Both the position numbers and the translations under genes were made by a program. Positions 1 to 6,161 of a stretch of 7,615 bases of DNA are shown here, in pieces. The DNA is from Desulfobulbaceae bacterium (GTDB lineage: Bacteria; Desulfobacterota; Desulfobulbia; Desulfobulbales; Desulfocapsaceae): contig JAHEMX010000166.1 in the NCBI GenBank assembly GCA_024643445.1, forward strand, positions 1 to 7,615. Reading direction: 5' to 3'. The stretch's first letter is position 1, and every line of letters starts with the position of its first letter. The notes beneath the pieces were generated by a model, which was not told the DNA's origin, made no database searches, and worked only from the letters and a program-made list of their open reading frames with translations.

Positions 1-520
1 TTTTTTCCAGTACCGAAAGTGCTGTATCGAAATCACGCATCGCCTGCTCGACTTTTTCCGGCGATACCACATATACCCGATGGATTACTCTGCGCAGATA
101 GGGGTAGGTGATCCTGAAAATAAGCTGCTTGTAGAGCGGCATTGGATAAGTAAAACAGTGACAGAGAAAAGCGGGATGATCAAGCAGCCAATAATAAAGG
201 ATCTGGCGGATGCTCTCTCCCAGCCGCCGATCCATTTCCTGCTCAATAGCCAGACTGGCCTGTCGCATTTCCGGATCCGCCGGCGTCAACTGACGCTGAG
301 GATAGTTTCTGTCAAGATAGTCAATAATGGCGCCGGATCCCTGCACGACGTCAGGGTGATGCAGTAATAAGGGGACAGATGTTTTCGGCGCGTGTTTCCG
401 TACGGTTTTAACGTGAAATCCCGGCAATAACGCTATTGGCTGAAATGCCAGCCCCTTGTAATCAAGAGCCCAGCGGGCTTTCTCGCAAAAATGCGAGTGG
501 GGAAATTCGAGCAGTTTCAT
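1..520 (-). CDS. Glutathione S-transferase-like protein, N-terminal part (runs off window)
   Basis: The minus frame is open from an ATG at 520 to the window edge, giving 173 visible residues without a stop. The first 75 or so residues look like a thioredoxin-fold GST N-terminal domain. They start MKLLEFPHSHFCEKARWAL, with Cys12 at the usual catalytic position. A loop ending in Val49-Pro50 would be the cis-proline that contacts glutathione, and QGSGAIIDYLD (60-70) carries the Ser that normally binds the glutathione gamma-glutamyl group. From about residue 80 the sequence is helical and rich in charged and aromatic residues, as expected for the all-alpha C-terminal domain, which is incomplete here. 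The ribosome site is weak (GGAAAA about 6 nt upstream). The gene follows the methyltransferase remnant after 98 nt and has no obvious functional partner here. The substrate is unknown; a glutaredoxin-like or isomerase role is possible. The fold assignment is fairly secure, the activity is not. Confidence 0.75.
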   Translation of the reverse strand, partial: MKLLEFPHSHFCEKARWALDYKGLAFQPIALLPGFHVKTVRKHAPKTSVPLLLHHPDVVQGSGAIIDYLDRNYPQRQLTPADPEMRQASLAIEQEMDRRLGESIRQILYYWLLDHPAFLCHCFTYPMPLYKQLIFRITYPYLRRVIHRVYVVSPEKVEQAMRDFDTALSVLEK

Positions 521-618
521 TGCAGTTTTCCGGGGTGAGTTTCAGGGGTGATTGATACTGCCCGTTTGCAACCGGAGATGGGCAGCAGTCCTGCATCACC
601 TCTTGTGGGAGCGGTTTC

Positions 619-1059
619 TCAGGAGTTGACTCCACGCGCCTTGAAAAAGGTGTAGCAGAAGACGCCATCGTCCTCCGTGGTCCGGTAGAGGGCCCTGATT
701 CCCTCATCAAAACGCCCCTTTCCCATGAGTCCGGCCTCGATTGAGGCTTCCCGCGCCCCTTCAATCATTGCAGTGAAGGTGTTTTTTATGAAACCCTCAA
801 CAAGTTGAGGCCTGCTGGCATCGGCATAGACCACTCGCGGAGACACTTCAACACCGCTGAAACCGGCACCCTTGAGCAACGGATATAACTGCCGGCCGAT
901 AGCGGCATTGCCGCCTGCCCGTTTCTGCAGCTCTACCTGGCAGGCAATGACCTGGTGCGCGGCAGCATTGTCCGGATGAAGTTTCCCGCTCTGTGTATCC
1001 GTGAACATATGCCATTCTCATACGCTGCCTTTTGGGTTTGGCCCTTTACTCTCTGTCAT
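619..1059 (-). pseudogene. SAM-dependent methyltransferase remnant lacking the Rossmann core
   Basis: The 129-residue open stretch from ATG 1008 to TGA 619 resembles only the C-terminal half of a class I methyltransferase. It has the block GGNAAIGRQLYPLLKGAGF, then VSPRVVYADAS, FTAMIEGARE and the ending LYRTTEDDGVFCYTFFKA. The SAM-binding glycine motif and the central Rossmann strands are missing. A likely original start lies upstream at ATG 1059, which has GGAG 5 nt before it and overlaps the stop of the preceding gene as ATGA. From there 13 codons (MTESKGPNPKGSV) run into TGA at 1020-1018. That start and the ATG at 1008 are in the same frame, separated only by this TGA and three codons. In the +1 frame the junction reads VYENG. 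The simplest reading is an internal deletion that removed the SAM-binding half and left a stop. A short reinitiated protein from 1008 cannot be excluded, but no good ribosome site precedes it. Confidence 0.7.
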
Positions 1060-1496
1060 CCATTCTCCAGGATCTCATCCAGCAGTTCTGCAGCGCTCCT
1101 GACAAAGCGGGGGCAGGCCGTCCGGAAAAGATCTTTCTGTCTGGCGGTCTCCAGCCCGCTGGCACTGCTGATGTCACAGCCCAGCAGATCCCTGCAGTTC
1201 AAAGAGCCGTTATCTGCTGTGAAACGGTGGTTAAAGTCGCTCATCGCCTCATAGACCGGCTTGCGCCCTTCCAGTTTCCCACAATCCTCTCCGCTGAACT
1301 TCAGTCCCATTACCATATAGGCAGCGATGACCGAACCGCAGGTCGAACCGATGCGCATCCCACCGGCAAATCCTGCAGCAAGTTTTAATGCCTGTTCCCG
1401 GCCGAGATCGAAAAGCTCACCATATTCAGCTAAAATTGCCTGTGAACAGGCATATCCTGCCAGAAAATTCTCGACCGCCTTTGCTGGTTTCTGCAT
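1056..1496 (-). CDS. C-GCAxxG-C-C family protein
   Basis: This 146-residue soluble protein matches the C_GCAxxG_C_C family, small cysteine proteins common in anaerobes and often found near redox enzymes; their biochemical role is not established. The family pattern is visible as Cys17 (YACSQAIL), the glycine-rich core FAGGMRIGSTCGSVIAAY with Cys53, Cys101 in NCRDLLG, and Cys128 in ACPRFV followed by an amphipathic C-terminal helix. The core reads TCGS where the family name suggests GCA. Cys72 and Cys107 are additional. No signal peptide or membrane segment is seen. The ATG at 1496 has AAGGA about 9 nt upstream. The stop overlaps the start of the methyltransferase remnant by 4 nt, so the two were probably translationally coupled. 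Metal or iron-sulfur binding is inferred from the cysteines only. Confidence 0.8.
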   Translation of the reverse strand: MQKPAKAVENFLAGYACSQAILAEYGELFDLGREQALKLAAGFAGGMRIGSTCGSVIAAYMVMGLKFSGEDCGKLEGRKPVYEAMSDFNHRFTADNGSLNCRDLLGCDISSASGLETARQKDLFRTACPRFVRSAAELLDEILENG

Positions 1497-1583
1497 CTCA
1501 GTAGATCCTTATCTTTCATTGAACAGCCTATTGATCCTGCTTCCGTACAGCAACATCCTTGCAGGGCTTCCGCTCCAGATGAG

Positions 1584-1606
1584 CCTCAATCCCCGGTACG
1601 GGGAGG
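1584..1606 (-). other. GC-rich stem-loop downstream of the pseudouridine synthase gene
   Basis: CCCCG (1591-1595) and CGGGG (1599-1603) form a perfect 5-bp stem with a 3-nt loop. CCT (1584-1586) can pair with AGG (1604-1606) across a small bulge. It lies about 30 nt past the pseudouridine synthase stop and could end or stabilise that transcript. No T-run follows on either strand, so I do not call it an intrinsic terminator. The rest of 1497-1637 shows no convincing gene or promoter. Confidence 0.3.
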
Positions 1607-1637
1607 CCTGGGCCGACCTTCGCTAAACCATATGTTA

Positions 1638-2345
1638 TCAGTTTCTCAGCAGTGATATGAAATAAGAGGGAAGCTTGGCTTCAAAGGTCATCGGCTGTTT
1701 TGTCCTGGGATGTTTGATGGTGACGGAGACCGCATGGAGCATAAGTCGTTTTACACCCGGGTCCTTTACTCCATATTTTTTATCACCGAGAACCGGAAAT
1801 CCCTGCTCGGCAAAATGGACCCGTATCTGGTTCTTTCTTCCGGTGAGCAGGTCTATCTCGAGAAGACTTGCCTCTCTGCCTTCCTTGAGCACTTTATAAC
1901 CGGTTTTAGCCAGTTTACCCTTGGTGGAATCGTTGACGGAATACATTTTGTGGACACTGTTCTCTGCCAGATAGGAAGAGATAACACCTTGTTTCTGCGG
2001 CAATCTCCCCTGAACGATGGCAAGATACTTTTTGTCGAAATTCGGCCACTCTTCCTGCAGGTAATCTTTTGCCTTTTCATTTTTTGCAAAGACGAGCACC
2101 CCGGAAGTGTCCCGATCAAGACGATGTACGACAAACACCCGGTTTTTCGATTTCTGATTTCCCTTTTTCACATAGCTGTTGAGCAGATAGAAGGCCGTGT
2201 TATCTTTGATCCTGTCGGTACTCACCGTTAAAAGGCCGCTCCTCTTGTCGACGACCAGCAGGTCATGGTCTTCATAGAGGATGGCAAGACCCCGCGGGTG
2301 ATATCTTTTCGGGGAACTTTTAAACTGTTTCTGGGTTTCCTGCAT
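1638..2345 (-). CDS. RluA-family RNA pseudouridine synthase
   Basis: The product isomerises uridine to pseudouridine in rRNA or tRNA in the cytoplasm. At 235 residues it is a compact RluA-type enzyme. AILYEDHDLLVVDKRSGLL (21-39) is the family's opening strand motif. VVHRLDRDTSGVLVFAKN (72-89) contains the catalytic Asp77 in HRLDRDTSG. LLTGRKNQIRVHFAEQGFPV (166-185) is the conserved GR..QIR.H motif, followed by GDKKYG and LMLHAVSV. There is no N-terminal S4 RNA-binding domain; the extension before residue 20 is short and basic. I choose the ATG at 2345 because AAGGAG lies 10 nt upstream. A GTG further out at 2411 would translate straight through a terminator hairpin and adds 22 residues unlike the family. 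The target uridine cannot be predicted. The gene is immediately downstream of the ilvB-like terminator with little room for its own promoter, so it may depend on read-through. Confidence 0.9.
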   Translation of the reverse strand: MQETQKQFKSSPKRYHPRGLAILYEDHDLLVVDKRSGLLTVSTDRIKDNTAFYLLNSYVKKGNQKSKNRVFVVHRLDRDTSGVLVFAKNEKAKDYLQEEWPNFDKKYLAIVQGRLPQKQGVISSYLAENSVHKMYSVNDSTKGKLAKTGYKVLKEGREASLLEIDLLTGRKNQIRVHFAEQGFPVLGDKKYGVKDPGVKRLMLHAVSVTIKHPRTKQPMTFEAKLPSYFISLLRN

Positions 2346-2355
2346 ATGATGGGAT

Positions 2356-2361
2356 CTCCTT
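2356..2361 (-). promoter_or_regulatory. Shine-Dalgarno of the pseudouridine synthase gene
   Basis: AAGGAG on the minus strand lies 10 nt before the ATG at 2345. It fixes that start over the in-frame GTG at 2411. It begins only 6 nt after the last base of the upstream terminator's U-tract. Confidence 0.8.
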
Positions 2362-2367
2362 AACACC

Positions 2368-2407
2368 AAAAGAACAACCCCCTGGCGCGAGATGCTCCAG
2401 GGGGTTG
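2368..2407 (-). terminator. Intrinsic terminator of the ilvB-like gene
   Basis: On the minus strand an 11-bp perfect stem pairs AACCCCCTGG plus a closing G-C pair (2397-2407 with 2375-2385) around an 11-nt loop. The run TTCTTTT (2374-2368) follows it. It begins 27 nt after the TAG of the ilvB-like gene. The strong GC stem plus U-rich tail in the transcription direction is a textbook Rho-independent terminator. Confidence 0.9.
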
Positions 2408-2434
2408 CCACTTCATTGCTGATCGCGTCCGGAA

Positions 2435-4141
2435 CTAATTCTTTTCCATATACGGGCCGAGGATCATGTCTTTGTAACCGAGCCCGGCCGGTATTCTTGG
2501 ATAAAGGACTTCATCGACGTCGGTTACCACTTCGAGAAATGAAGGTCCCGTTGCATTGATCAGATCGTCCAGGGCCTGGGCCAGATCGGTCCGATCTTCA
2601 ACCCGCTGATGAAAGGTGAAACCCATCTCTTTGGCAACATTGGCAAAACTGACGGAGGTGATCTTCTTGGTGCCGACATGTGCGCCCTTGTAGAGAATGT
2701 CCTGGATATTCCGCACCATACAGTCGCCATGATTGTTCAGCATCAGCACCTTGACCGGAAGATTGTACTTGCCGATGGTATAGAGCTCACCAAAGTTCAT
2801 CAACAAACTTCCGTCACCGTCTATGGCAATGACCTTTGCCTCCGGGTTGGCGTAATGGGTGCCGATTGCCGTCGGAACGGCAAAACCCATAGTGCCATAA
2901 CCTCCTGAGGTAATGAAACATTTAGGTTTAAGCGTGATCAGGTACTGGGCGGCAAACATCTGATGATTGCCGACACCGGTGGTTATTTTGGTGTTTTCAG
3001 TAAGACGATCCGAGAGCAGTTCCATAACTTCAGACTGTTGGATGGCTGCCGCTTTACGGTTGAAATTCAGTTTGTTATCCATCTTCAGCTGTCGCGTATG
3101 CTGCTGCCACTCACCGATATCCAGTTGAATATCGTGCTTTTCTGCATACCGCAGCAGGTCCCTCAGGGCCGTTTCCGCCTTGCCGATAAAGGAAAATTTC
3201 GGATTACGGGAGAAACGCACTTCCTGTACCTTGGCCGGGTTGATGTCGAAATAGGCAATCTCCGCCTCCAGGCCCGACTCACCAACCTTCTGTGAAACAC
3301 GATCATCCCAGCGAATACCGAAGGCCACGAAGAGATCAGTATCCTGGATCGCCATATTGGCGGCGGGAACACCGAACATACCCAGCATGCCGAGGGCCCA
3401 GTCCGCCTTTTCGTTCAGGATGCCCTTGCCCATCAGGCTCCAGATTGACGGTACCTTATAGCGCCGGTTAAAGGTCCGGATCAGCTCACTGGCTTCCGGT
3501 GAATTAAGGCCGCCGCCGATGTAGAGAAGCGGACGTTTTGATTTTTTCAGCATGTCAAAGAACTGCTTGCACTGGTTCTGGCCGAGGTGGTGTTCCTCGT
3601 CATATTTATAGTGGAAACGGGCGACGTCAATGTCCCGATAGACCCCTTCCATCTTCTGGATATCCATCGGAAAATCTATGACGACCGGACCCGGTTTGCC
3701 TGATTTCGCCAGATAGTATGCATCCTTGATGACCTCTTCGACATCCTGCAACTCGTTGATGAGGATGACCTTTTTGGCAGCATCGGCGAATACGGACGCG
3801 ACATTGATGGTCTGAAACACATCAGTGCCGAGATTATTCTGCGCCACCTGTCCGGCAAAGACCAGCAGGGGGATAGAATCGGCATTGGCATCGGCCACCG
3901 CCGTCAGGGTATTGGTGATCGCCGGTCCCGACGTGACCACGGCCACGCCCACCTTGTCGCTTGACCGCGAGATGCCCCCGGCGGCAAACGCACATGACTG
4001 CTCATTGGCCCCGACTATTATCTCAATACCGGCCTCATCAATGGCATGAAATGCCGGTAGTATAGTGGCGCCGGAAAATCCGAAAACCCGGGTAACACCC
4101 AGGTCGACGAGACACTTTGCCAGGATCTGGGCATTATTCAT
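2435..4141 (-). CDS. ilvB: IlvB-like thiamine-diphosphate enzyme (acetolactate synthase large-subunit family)
   Basis: Family members condense two pyruvates, or pyruvate and 2-oxobutyrate, to acetohydroxy acids for valine, leucine and isoleucine synthesis. The 568 residues have the usual three domains. The N-terminal Pyr domain (about 1-165) has the catalytic Glu47, then VVTSGPAITNTLTAVADA, GQV and GTDVFQT. The central domain (about 190-330) has LGMLGMFGVPAANMA and FGIRWDDRV, typical of acetolactate synthases. The C-terminal PP domain (about 370-545) has GGYGTMGFAVPTAIG and the metal/ThDP motif GDGS (442-445 region) with Asn469-Asn470. Odd points: the usual Arg-His before the catalytic Glu is Ala-Asn, and the usual GMVxQW loop reads CMVRNI, so the conserved Trp is Ile479. 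ATG 4141 follows a near-perfect AGGAGG. The gene has its own candidate promoter and a strong terminator, so it can act as a single-gene unit. Another 2-oxoacid carboligase or decarboxylase activity is possible; the family is certain, the exact substrate less so. Confidence 0.85.
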   Translation of the reverse strand: MNNAQILAKCLVDLGVTRVFGFSGATILPAFHAIDEAGIEIIVGANEQSCAFAAGGISRSSDKVGVAVVTSGPAITNTLTAVADANADSIPLLVFAGQVAQNNLGTDVFQTINVASVFADAAKKVILINELQDVEEVIKDAYYLAKSGKPGPVVIDFPMDIQKMEGVYRDIDVARFHYKYDEEHHLGQNQCKQFFDMLKKSKRPLLYIGGGLNSPEASELIRTFNRRYKVPSIWSLMGKGILNEKADWALGMLGMFGVPAANMAIQDTDLFVAFGIRWDDRVSQKVGESGLEAEIAYFDINPAKVQEVRFSRNPKFSFIGKAETALRDLLRYAEKHDIQLDIGEWQQHTRQLKMDNKLNFNRKAAAIQQSEVMELLSDRLTENTKITTGVGNHQMFAAQYLITLKPKCFITSGGYGTMGFAVPTAIGTHYANPEAKVIAIDGDGSLLMNFGELYTIGKYNLPVKVLMLNNHGDCMVRNIQDILYKGAHVGTKKITSVSFANVAKEMGFTFHQRVEDRTDLAQALDDLINATGPSFLEVVTDVDEVLYPRIPAGLGYKDMILGPYMEKN

Positions 4142-4146
4142 ATCTT

Positions 4147-4152
4147 CCTCCT
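4147..4152 (-). promoter_or_regulatory. Strong Shine-Dalgarno of the ilvB-like gene
   Basis: AGGAGG lies 5 nt before ATG 4141, the best ribosome site in the window, and suggests high translation. A 12-codon ORF opening at 4191 (MRWEFNNMENRQ) ends in TAG directly against this site. It has no ribosome site of its own and is probably chance. Confidence 0.75.
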
Positions 4153-4180
4153 CTACTGCCTGTTTTCCATGTTATTGAAC

Positions 4181-4198
4181 TCCCACCGCATCGTGGGA
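4181..4198 (-). promoter_or_regulatory. Stem-loop at the predicted 5' end of the ilvB-like transcript
   Basis: TCCCAC (4198-4193) and GTGGGA (4186-4181) form a perfect 6-bp stem with a 6-nt loop. It begins at or next to the transcription start expected from the upstream -10 element. A hairpin at the extreme 5' end commonly protects an mRNA from decay; that role is inferred from position alone. Confidence 0.45.
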
Positions 4199-4204
4199 TT
4201 GAAG

Positions 4205-4254
4205 AATATAACATACTATGCGCATTGATACGAACGCTTCAACTCGTTTTTTTT
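4205..4254 (-). promoter_or_regulatory. Extended -10 promoter with upstream A-tract for the ilvB-like gene
   Basis: On the minus strand TGTTATATT (4213-4205) is an extended -10 element, TGn followed by TATATT (5 of 6 consensus bases). No good -35 lies 16-18 bp upstream, which fits the extended -10 class. An A8 run (4254-4247) falls about 50 bp before the expected start near 4198, where an UP element would sit. It is the only promoter-like signal in the 300-nt gap between the aminotransferase and this gene. Confidence 0.5.
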
Positions 4255-4384
4255 CTCGTCCGGAACGAGCCGCTACCATGCGTCGGTAGTTATCAGTTCC
4301 TATCATGTCGGGGAGCATCAGCCGGATCGCAGGTATGATACTGAAATAGCAGCGATAAAACAGGATCTTCAACCTTTGTTCTCA

Positions 4385-4453
4385 AGCAGGAAAGAGCCGC
4401 TTGCCTGCTGTCTGCCTTACCGGCGGAAGACCGCCTGAAATCTAGCGGCTCTT
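4385..4453 (-). terminator. Composite stem-loop at the aminotransferase 3' end, possible terminator or switch
   Basis: A perfect 10-bp inverted repeat, AAGAGCCGCT (4453-4444, covering the last codons of the aminotransferase) and AGCGGCTCTT (4401-4392), encloses a second hairpin, GGCGG-TCTT-CCGCC (4437-4424). The sequence CTCTTTCC follows the outer stem but is not a full U-tract. AGCAGG (4409-4404) can instead pair with CCTGCT (4390-4385), placing the 3' arm of the large stem in its loop, so two folds compete. It probably ends or attenuates the ilvN-aminotransferase transcript. About 130 nt between this structure and the A8 tract (4255-4384) show nothing convincing. Confidence 0.45.
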
Positions 4454-5611
4454 GATAAAGCGGGCTATCCGCCGAACACCTTCAGCCATGTTCTCGATCC
4501 CGTTTGTATAGGCAAAGCGGATATGCTGCTCCGGGCGGTTACTGCCGAAGTCCTTGCCCGGTGTAATGGCAACTCCTTCCGCTTCAAGCAGGTCATAGGC
4601 GAAACGGAAGCTGTCATCGGTCAGACCGGAAGAATTGGCGTAGAGATAAAAAGCCCCCTGGGGCACGGCTGCAAATTCAAACCCTATATCCTGCAAAGCC
4701 GGCAGCAGAAAATCCCGACGCTGCTGGAATGCATGACGACGCTGCTCGAGGATCTCAATGCAGTCGGGACTGAAGGCCTGCAAGGCGGCGTATTGGGACG
4801 GCGCAGAGCAGGAGAGGAATATATTCTGGGAAAGGCAGTCGAGACTGTCCAGATACTCTTCGGGAGCGACAACCCAGCCAAGACGCCAGCCGGTCATGCC
4901 AAAATATTTCGAGAAGCTGTTCAAGACAAAAATGTCGTCAGCTATAGCAAGCGCGGTATAGCCATCCATGCCATAAATAAGACCCTGATAGATCTCGTCG
5001 ACAATCAGACTGCCGCCCCGGGATTTTACGACCCCGTGGATCCGTTCCATCTCTTCACGGGAGATCAGGGTTCCGGTGGGGTTGGACGGCGTTGCAAGCA
5101 GAACCGCCCTGGTCGACTCGGTCCAGGCAGCTTCCACCAGCTCTGCCGTGAGCTGGTAGCCGGTGTCCGGTCCGACGTGCAGCGGAAGTGGCTGTCCCGA
5201 AACAAATTCGACAAAATTCTTGTTGCAGGGATAGCCCGGATCTGTCATCAGCACCTGCTCACCGGGGTTTATCAGAATACCCATAATCAACTGCAGCGCG
5301 CCGGATGCGCCCGGCGTCACGATAATTCGGCGCGGATCAACCGACACCCCAAAGCGTTCTTGATAATGTGCGCTGATCACCCGCCTCAGCTCGGGGATTC
5401 CCGAGGCGGCCGTGTAACCGGTATGCCCCGCGTCAAGCGCGGCTTTGCCTGCCGCGATGACCTGCGGCGGCGTGGTAAAATCCGGTTCACCGACTTCCAT
5501 ATGGATGACGCTGCGGCCCCGGGCCTCGAGTTCTTTCGCCCGGGCCAGCAGGTCCATGACATAGAAGGGAACAATCCGCTCCATGCGTCGGGCAATCTTC
5601 TTTTCGATCAT
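4442..5611 (-). CDS. Class I/II pyridoxal-phosphate aminotransferase
   Basis: The product transfers amino groups between an amino acid and a 2-oxoacid in the cytoplasm. The 389 residues are normal length for fold-type I aminotransferases. Visible landmarks are HMEVGEPDF (37-45) near the substrate entrance, GHTGYTAASGIPELR (62-76), TPGASGALQL (99-108) for phosphate binding, SNPTG with Asn177, VDEIYQGL with Asp205 and Tyr208 contacting the cofactor, NSFSKYFGMTGWRLGW with the Schiff-base Lys235, and Arg365 in HIRFAY for the substrate carboxylate. ATG 5611 has AGGA 7 nt upstream and lies 25 nt after the ilvN stop, so the two form an operon. The context suggests the last step of valine, isoleucine or leucine synthesis. 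However, the sequence is of the aspartate/alanine aminotransferase superfamily, not the fold-type IV IlvE family, so alanine, aspartate or another substrate is equally possible. Confidence 0.9.
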   Translation of the reverse strand: MIEKKIARRMERIVPFYVMDLLARAKELEARGRSVIHMEVGEPDFTTPPQVIAAGKAALDAGHTGYTAASGIPELRRVISAHYQERFGVSVDPRRIIVTPGASGALQLIMGILINPGEQVLMTDPGYPCNKNFVEFVSGQPLPLHVGPDTGYQLTAELVEAAWTESTRAVLLATPSNPTGTLISREEMERIHGVVKSRGGSLIVDEIYQGLIYGMDGYTALAIADDIFVLNSFSKYFGMTGWRLGWVVAPEEYLDSLDCLSQNIFLSCSAPSQYAALQAFSPDCIEILEQRRHAFQQRRDFLLPALQDIGFEFAAVPQGAFYLYANSSGLTDDSFRFAYDLLEAEGVAITPGKDFGSNRPEQHIRFAYTNGIENMAEGVRRIARFIKSR

Positions 5612-5636
5612 GAATAATCCTGTGTTGATCAGCGTT

Positions 5637-6155
5637 TCAGGCGATCACGTCATAGCGGTGGCTGTCATCAAGCTCGCGATAGAGGGCAAGGACGCCGGAA
5701 CGGGTCAGTTTTCTCATACCAAGAGGACGAAGAAGCTTCACCATTGCATCAATTTTGTCCTCGGTTCCCGTGACTTCAACCATGTAGGAGTCAGTACCGG
5801 CATTGACGATCTTGGCATGGAAAATCTCAACAATCTGGATCAGTTCAGTCCGGTTCTCAGGCGTCAGCTCGATGCTGATCAACGCCATCTCCCGCTTCAC
5901 CGCCCGATCCTCGTTGGTCATATCCCTGAGCTTGATGACGTCTATCAGCCGGTTGATCTGTTTCTGGATATCTATATACTGATCGGCGGTCGCCTTGGTT
6001 TTTATGGTAATGCGGGAAATACCGGGATCATGCGTTGGAGCGCCGCAGATGCTCTCCATGTTATAGCCCCTGCCGGAAAAAAGTCCGGTGACCCGTGAGG
6101 TGACCCCCGGTTTGTTTGCCACCAGCATCGTCAGTACGTATGATTGTTCTTCCAT
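5637..6155 (-). CDS. ilvN: Acetolactate synthase small (regulatory) subunit
   Basis: The product activates the catalytic subunit of acetolactate synthase and gives valine feedback inhibition. The N-terminal ACT domain (about 4-80) reads VANKPGVTSRVTGLFSGRGY with Asn14, Gly17 and Asn32 at positions equivalent to valine-site residues known in IlvH. It continues ICGAPTHDPGISRITI. VKREMALISI and HAKIVNAGTDSYMVEVTG form the C-terminal domain, which ends with the family signature SGVLALYREL. The 172 residues are slightly longer than usual. I choose ATG 6155 because GAGGAG lies 6 nt before it; the in-frame ATG at 6161 abuts that ribosome site with no spacing. The usual upstream ilvB is absent: a MerR gene lies upstream and the ilvB-like gene lies beyond the aminotransferase. 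A strong promoter candidate and a structured leader precede it. Confidence 0.92.
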   Translation of the reverse strand: MEEQSYVLTMLVANKPGVTSRVTGLFSGRGYNMESICGAPTHDPGISRITIKTKATADQYIDIQKQINRLIDVIKLRDMTNEDRAVKREMALISIELTPENRTELIQIVEIFHAKIVNAGTDSYMVEVTGTEDKIDAMVKLLRPLGMRKLTRSGVLALYRELDDSHRYDVIA

Positions 6156-6161
6156 GCCCAT

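Noticed and set aside
80..367. Plus-strand 95-codon frame at the left edge
   Set aside because: It is antisense to the GST-like gene, whose motifs are clear on the minus strand.
547..600. Imperfect inverted repeat (GGTGA/TCACC with CTGCCC/GGGCAG) between the methyltransferase remnant and the GST-like gene
   Set aside because: The arms are short and interrupted with a long loop and no T-run, so it is not distinguishable from chance.
619..1020. In-frame TGA at 1020-1018 as a selenocysteine codon
   Set aside because: Reading through it would still give a protein without the SAM-binding core, and I see no clear SECIS-like hairpin immediately after it; a deletion scar is simpler.
1509..1637. Coding-looking minus frame without a start, ending in TAG near 1537, and a 15-codon ORF (MLLYGSRINRLFNER) from 1556
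   Set aside because: There is no start codon for the first and no spaced ribosome site for the second. They could be a decayed fragment, but nothing identifiable supports it.
2346..2411. GTG start at 2411 extending the pseudouridine synthase by 22 residues
   Set aside because: The extra codons are the terminator hairpin itself, and a strong Shine-Dalgarno points to the ATG at 2345.
4247..4275. Hairpin CTCGT/ACGAG next to the T8 run as a plus-strand terminator
   Set aside because: On the plus strand the T-run precedes the hairpin, on the minus strand it is an A-run, and no plus-strand gene leads into it.
4172..4372. 66-codon minus-strand frame in the gap before the ilvB-like gene
   Set aside because: It starts with TTG without a properly spaced ribosome site, resembles no family I know, and contains the candidate promoter.
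4523..5617. Long plus-strand open frame of 364 codons opposite the aminotransferase
   Set aside because: It lies entirely antisense to a gene with all catalytic motifs, its translation resembles no family I know, and long shadow frames are expected in GC-rich codon usage.
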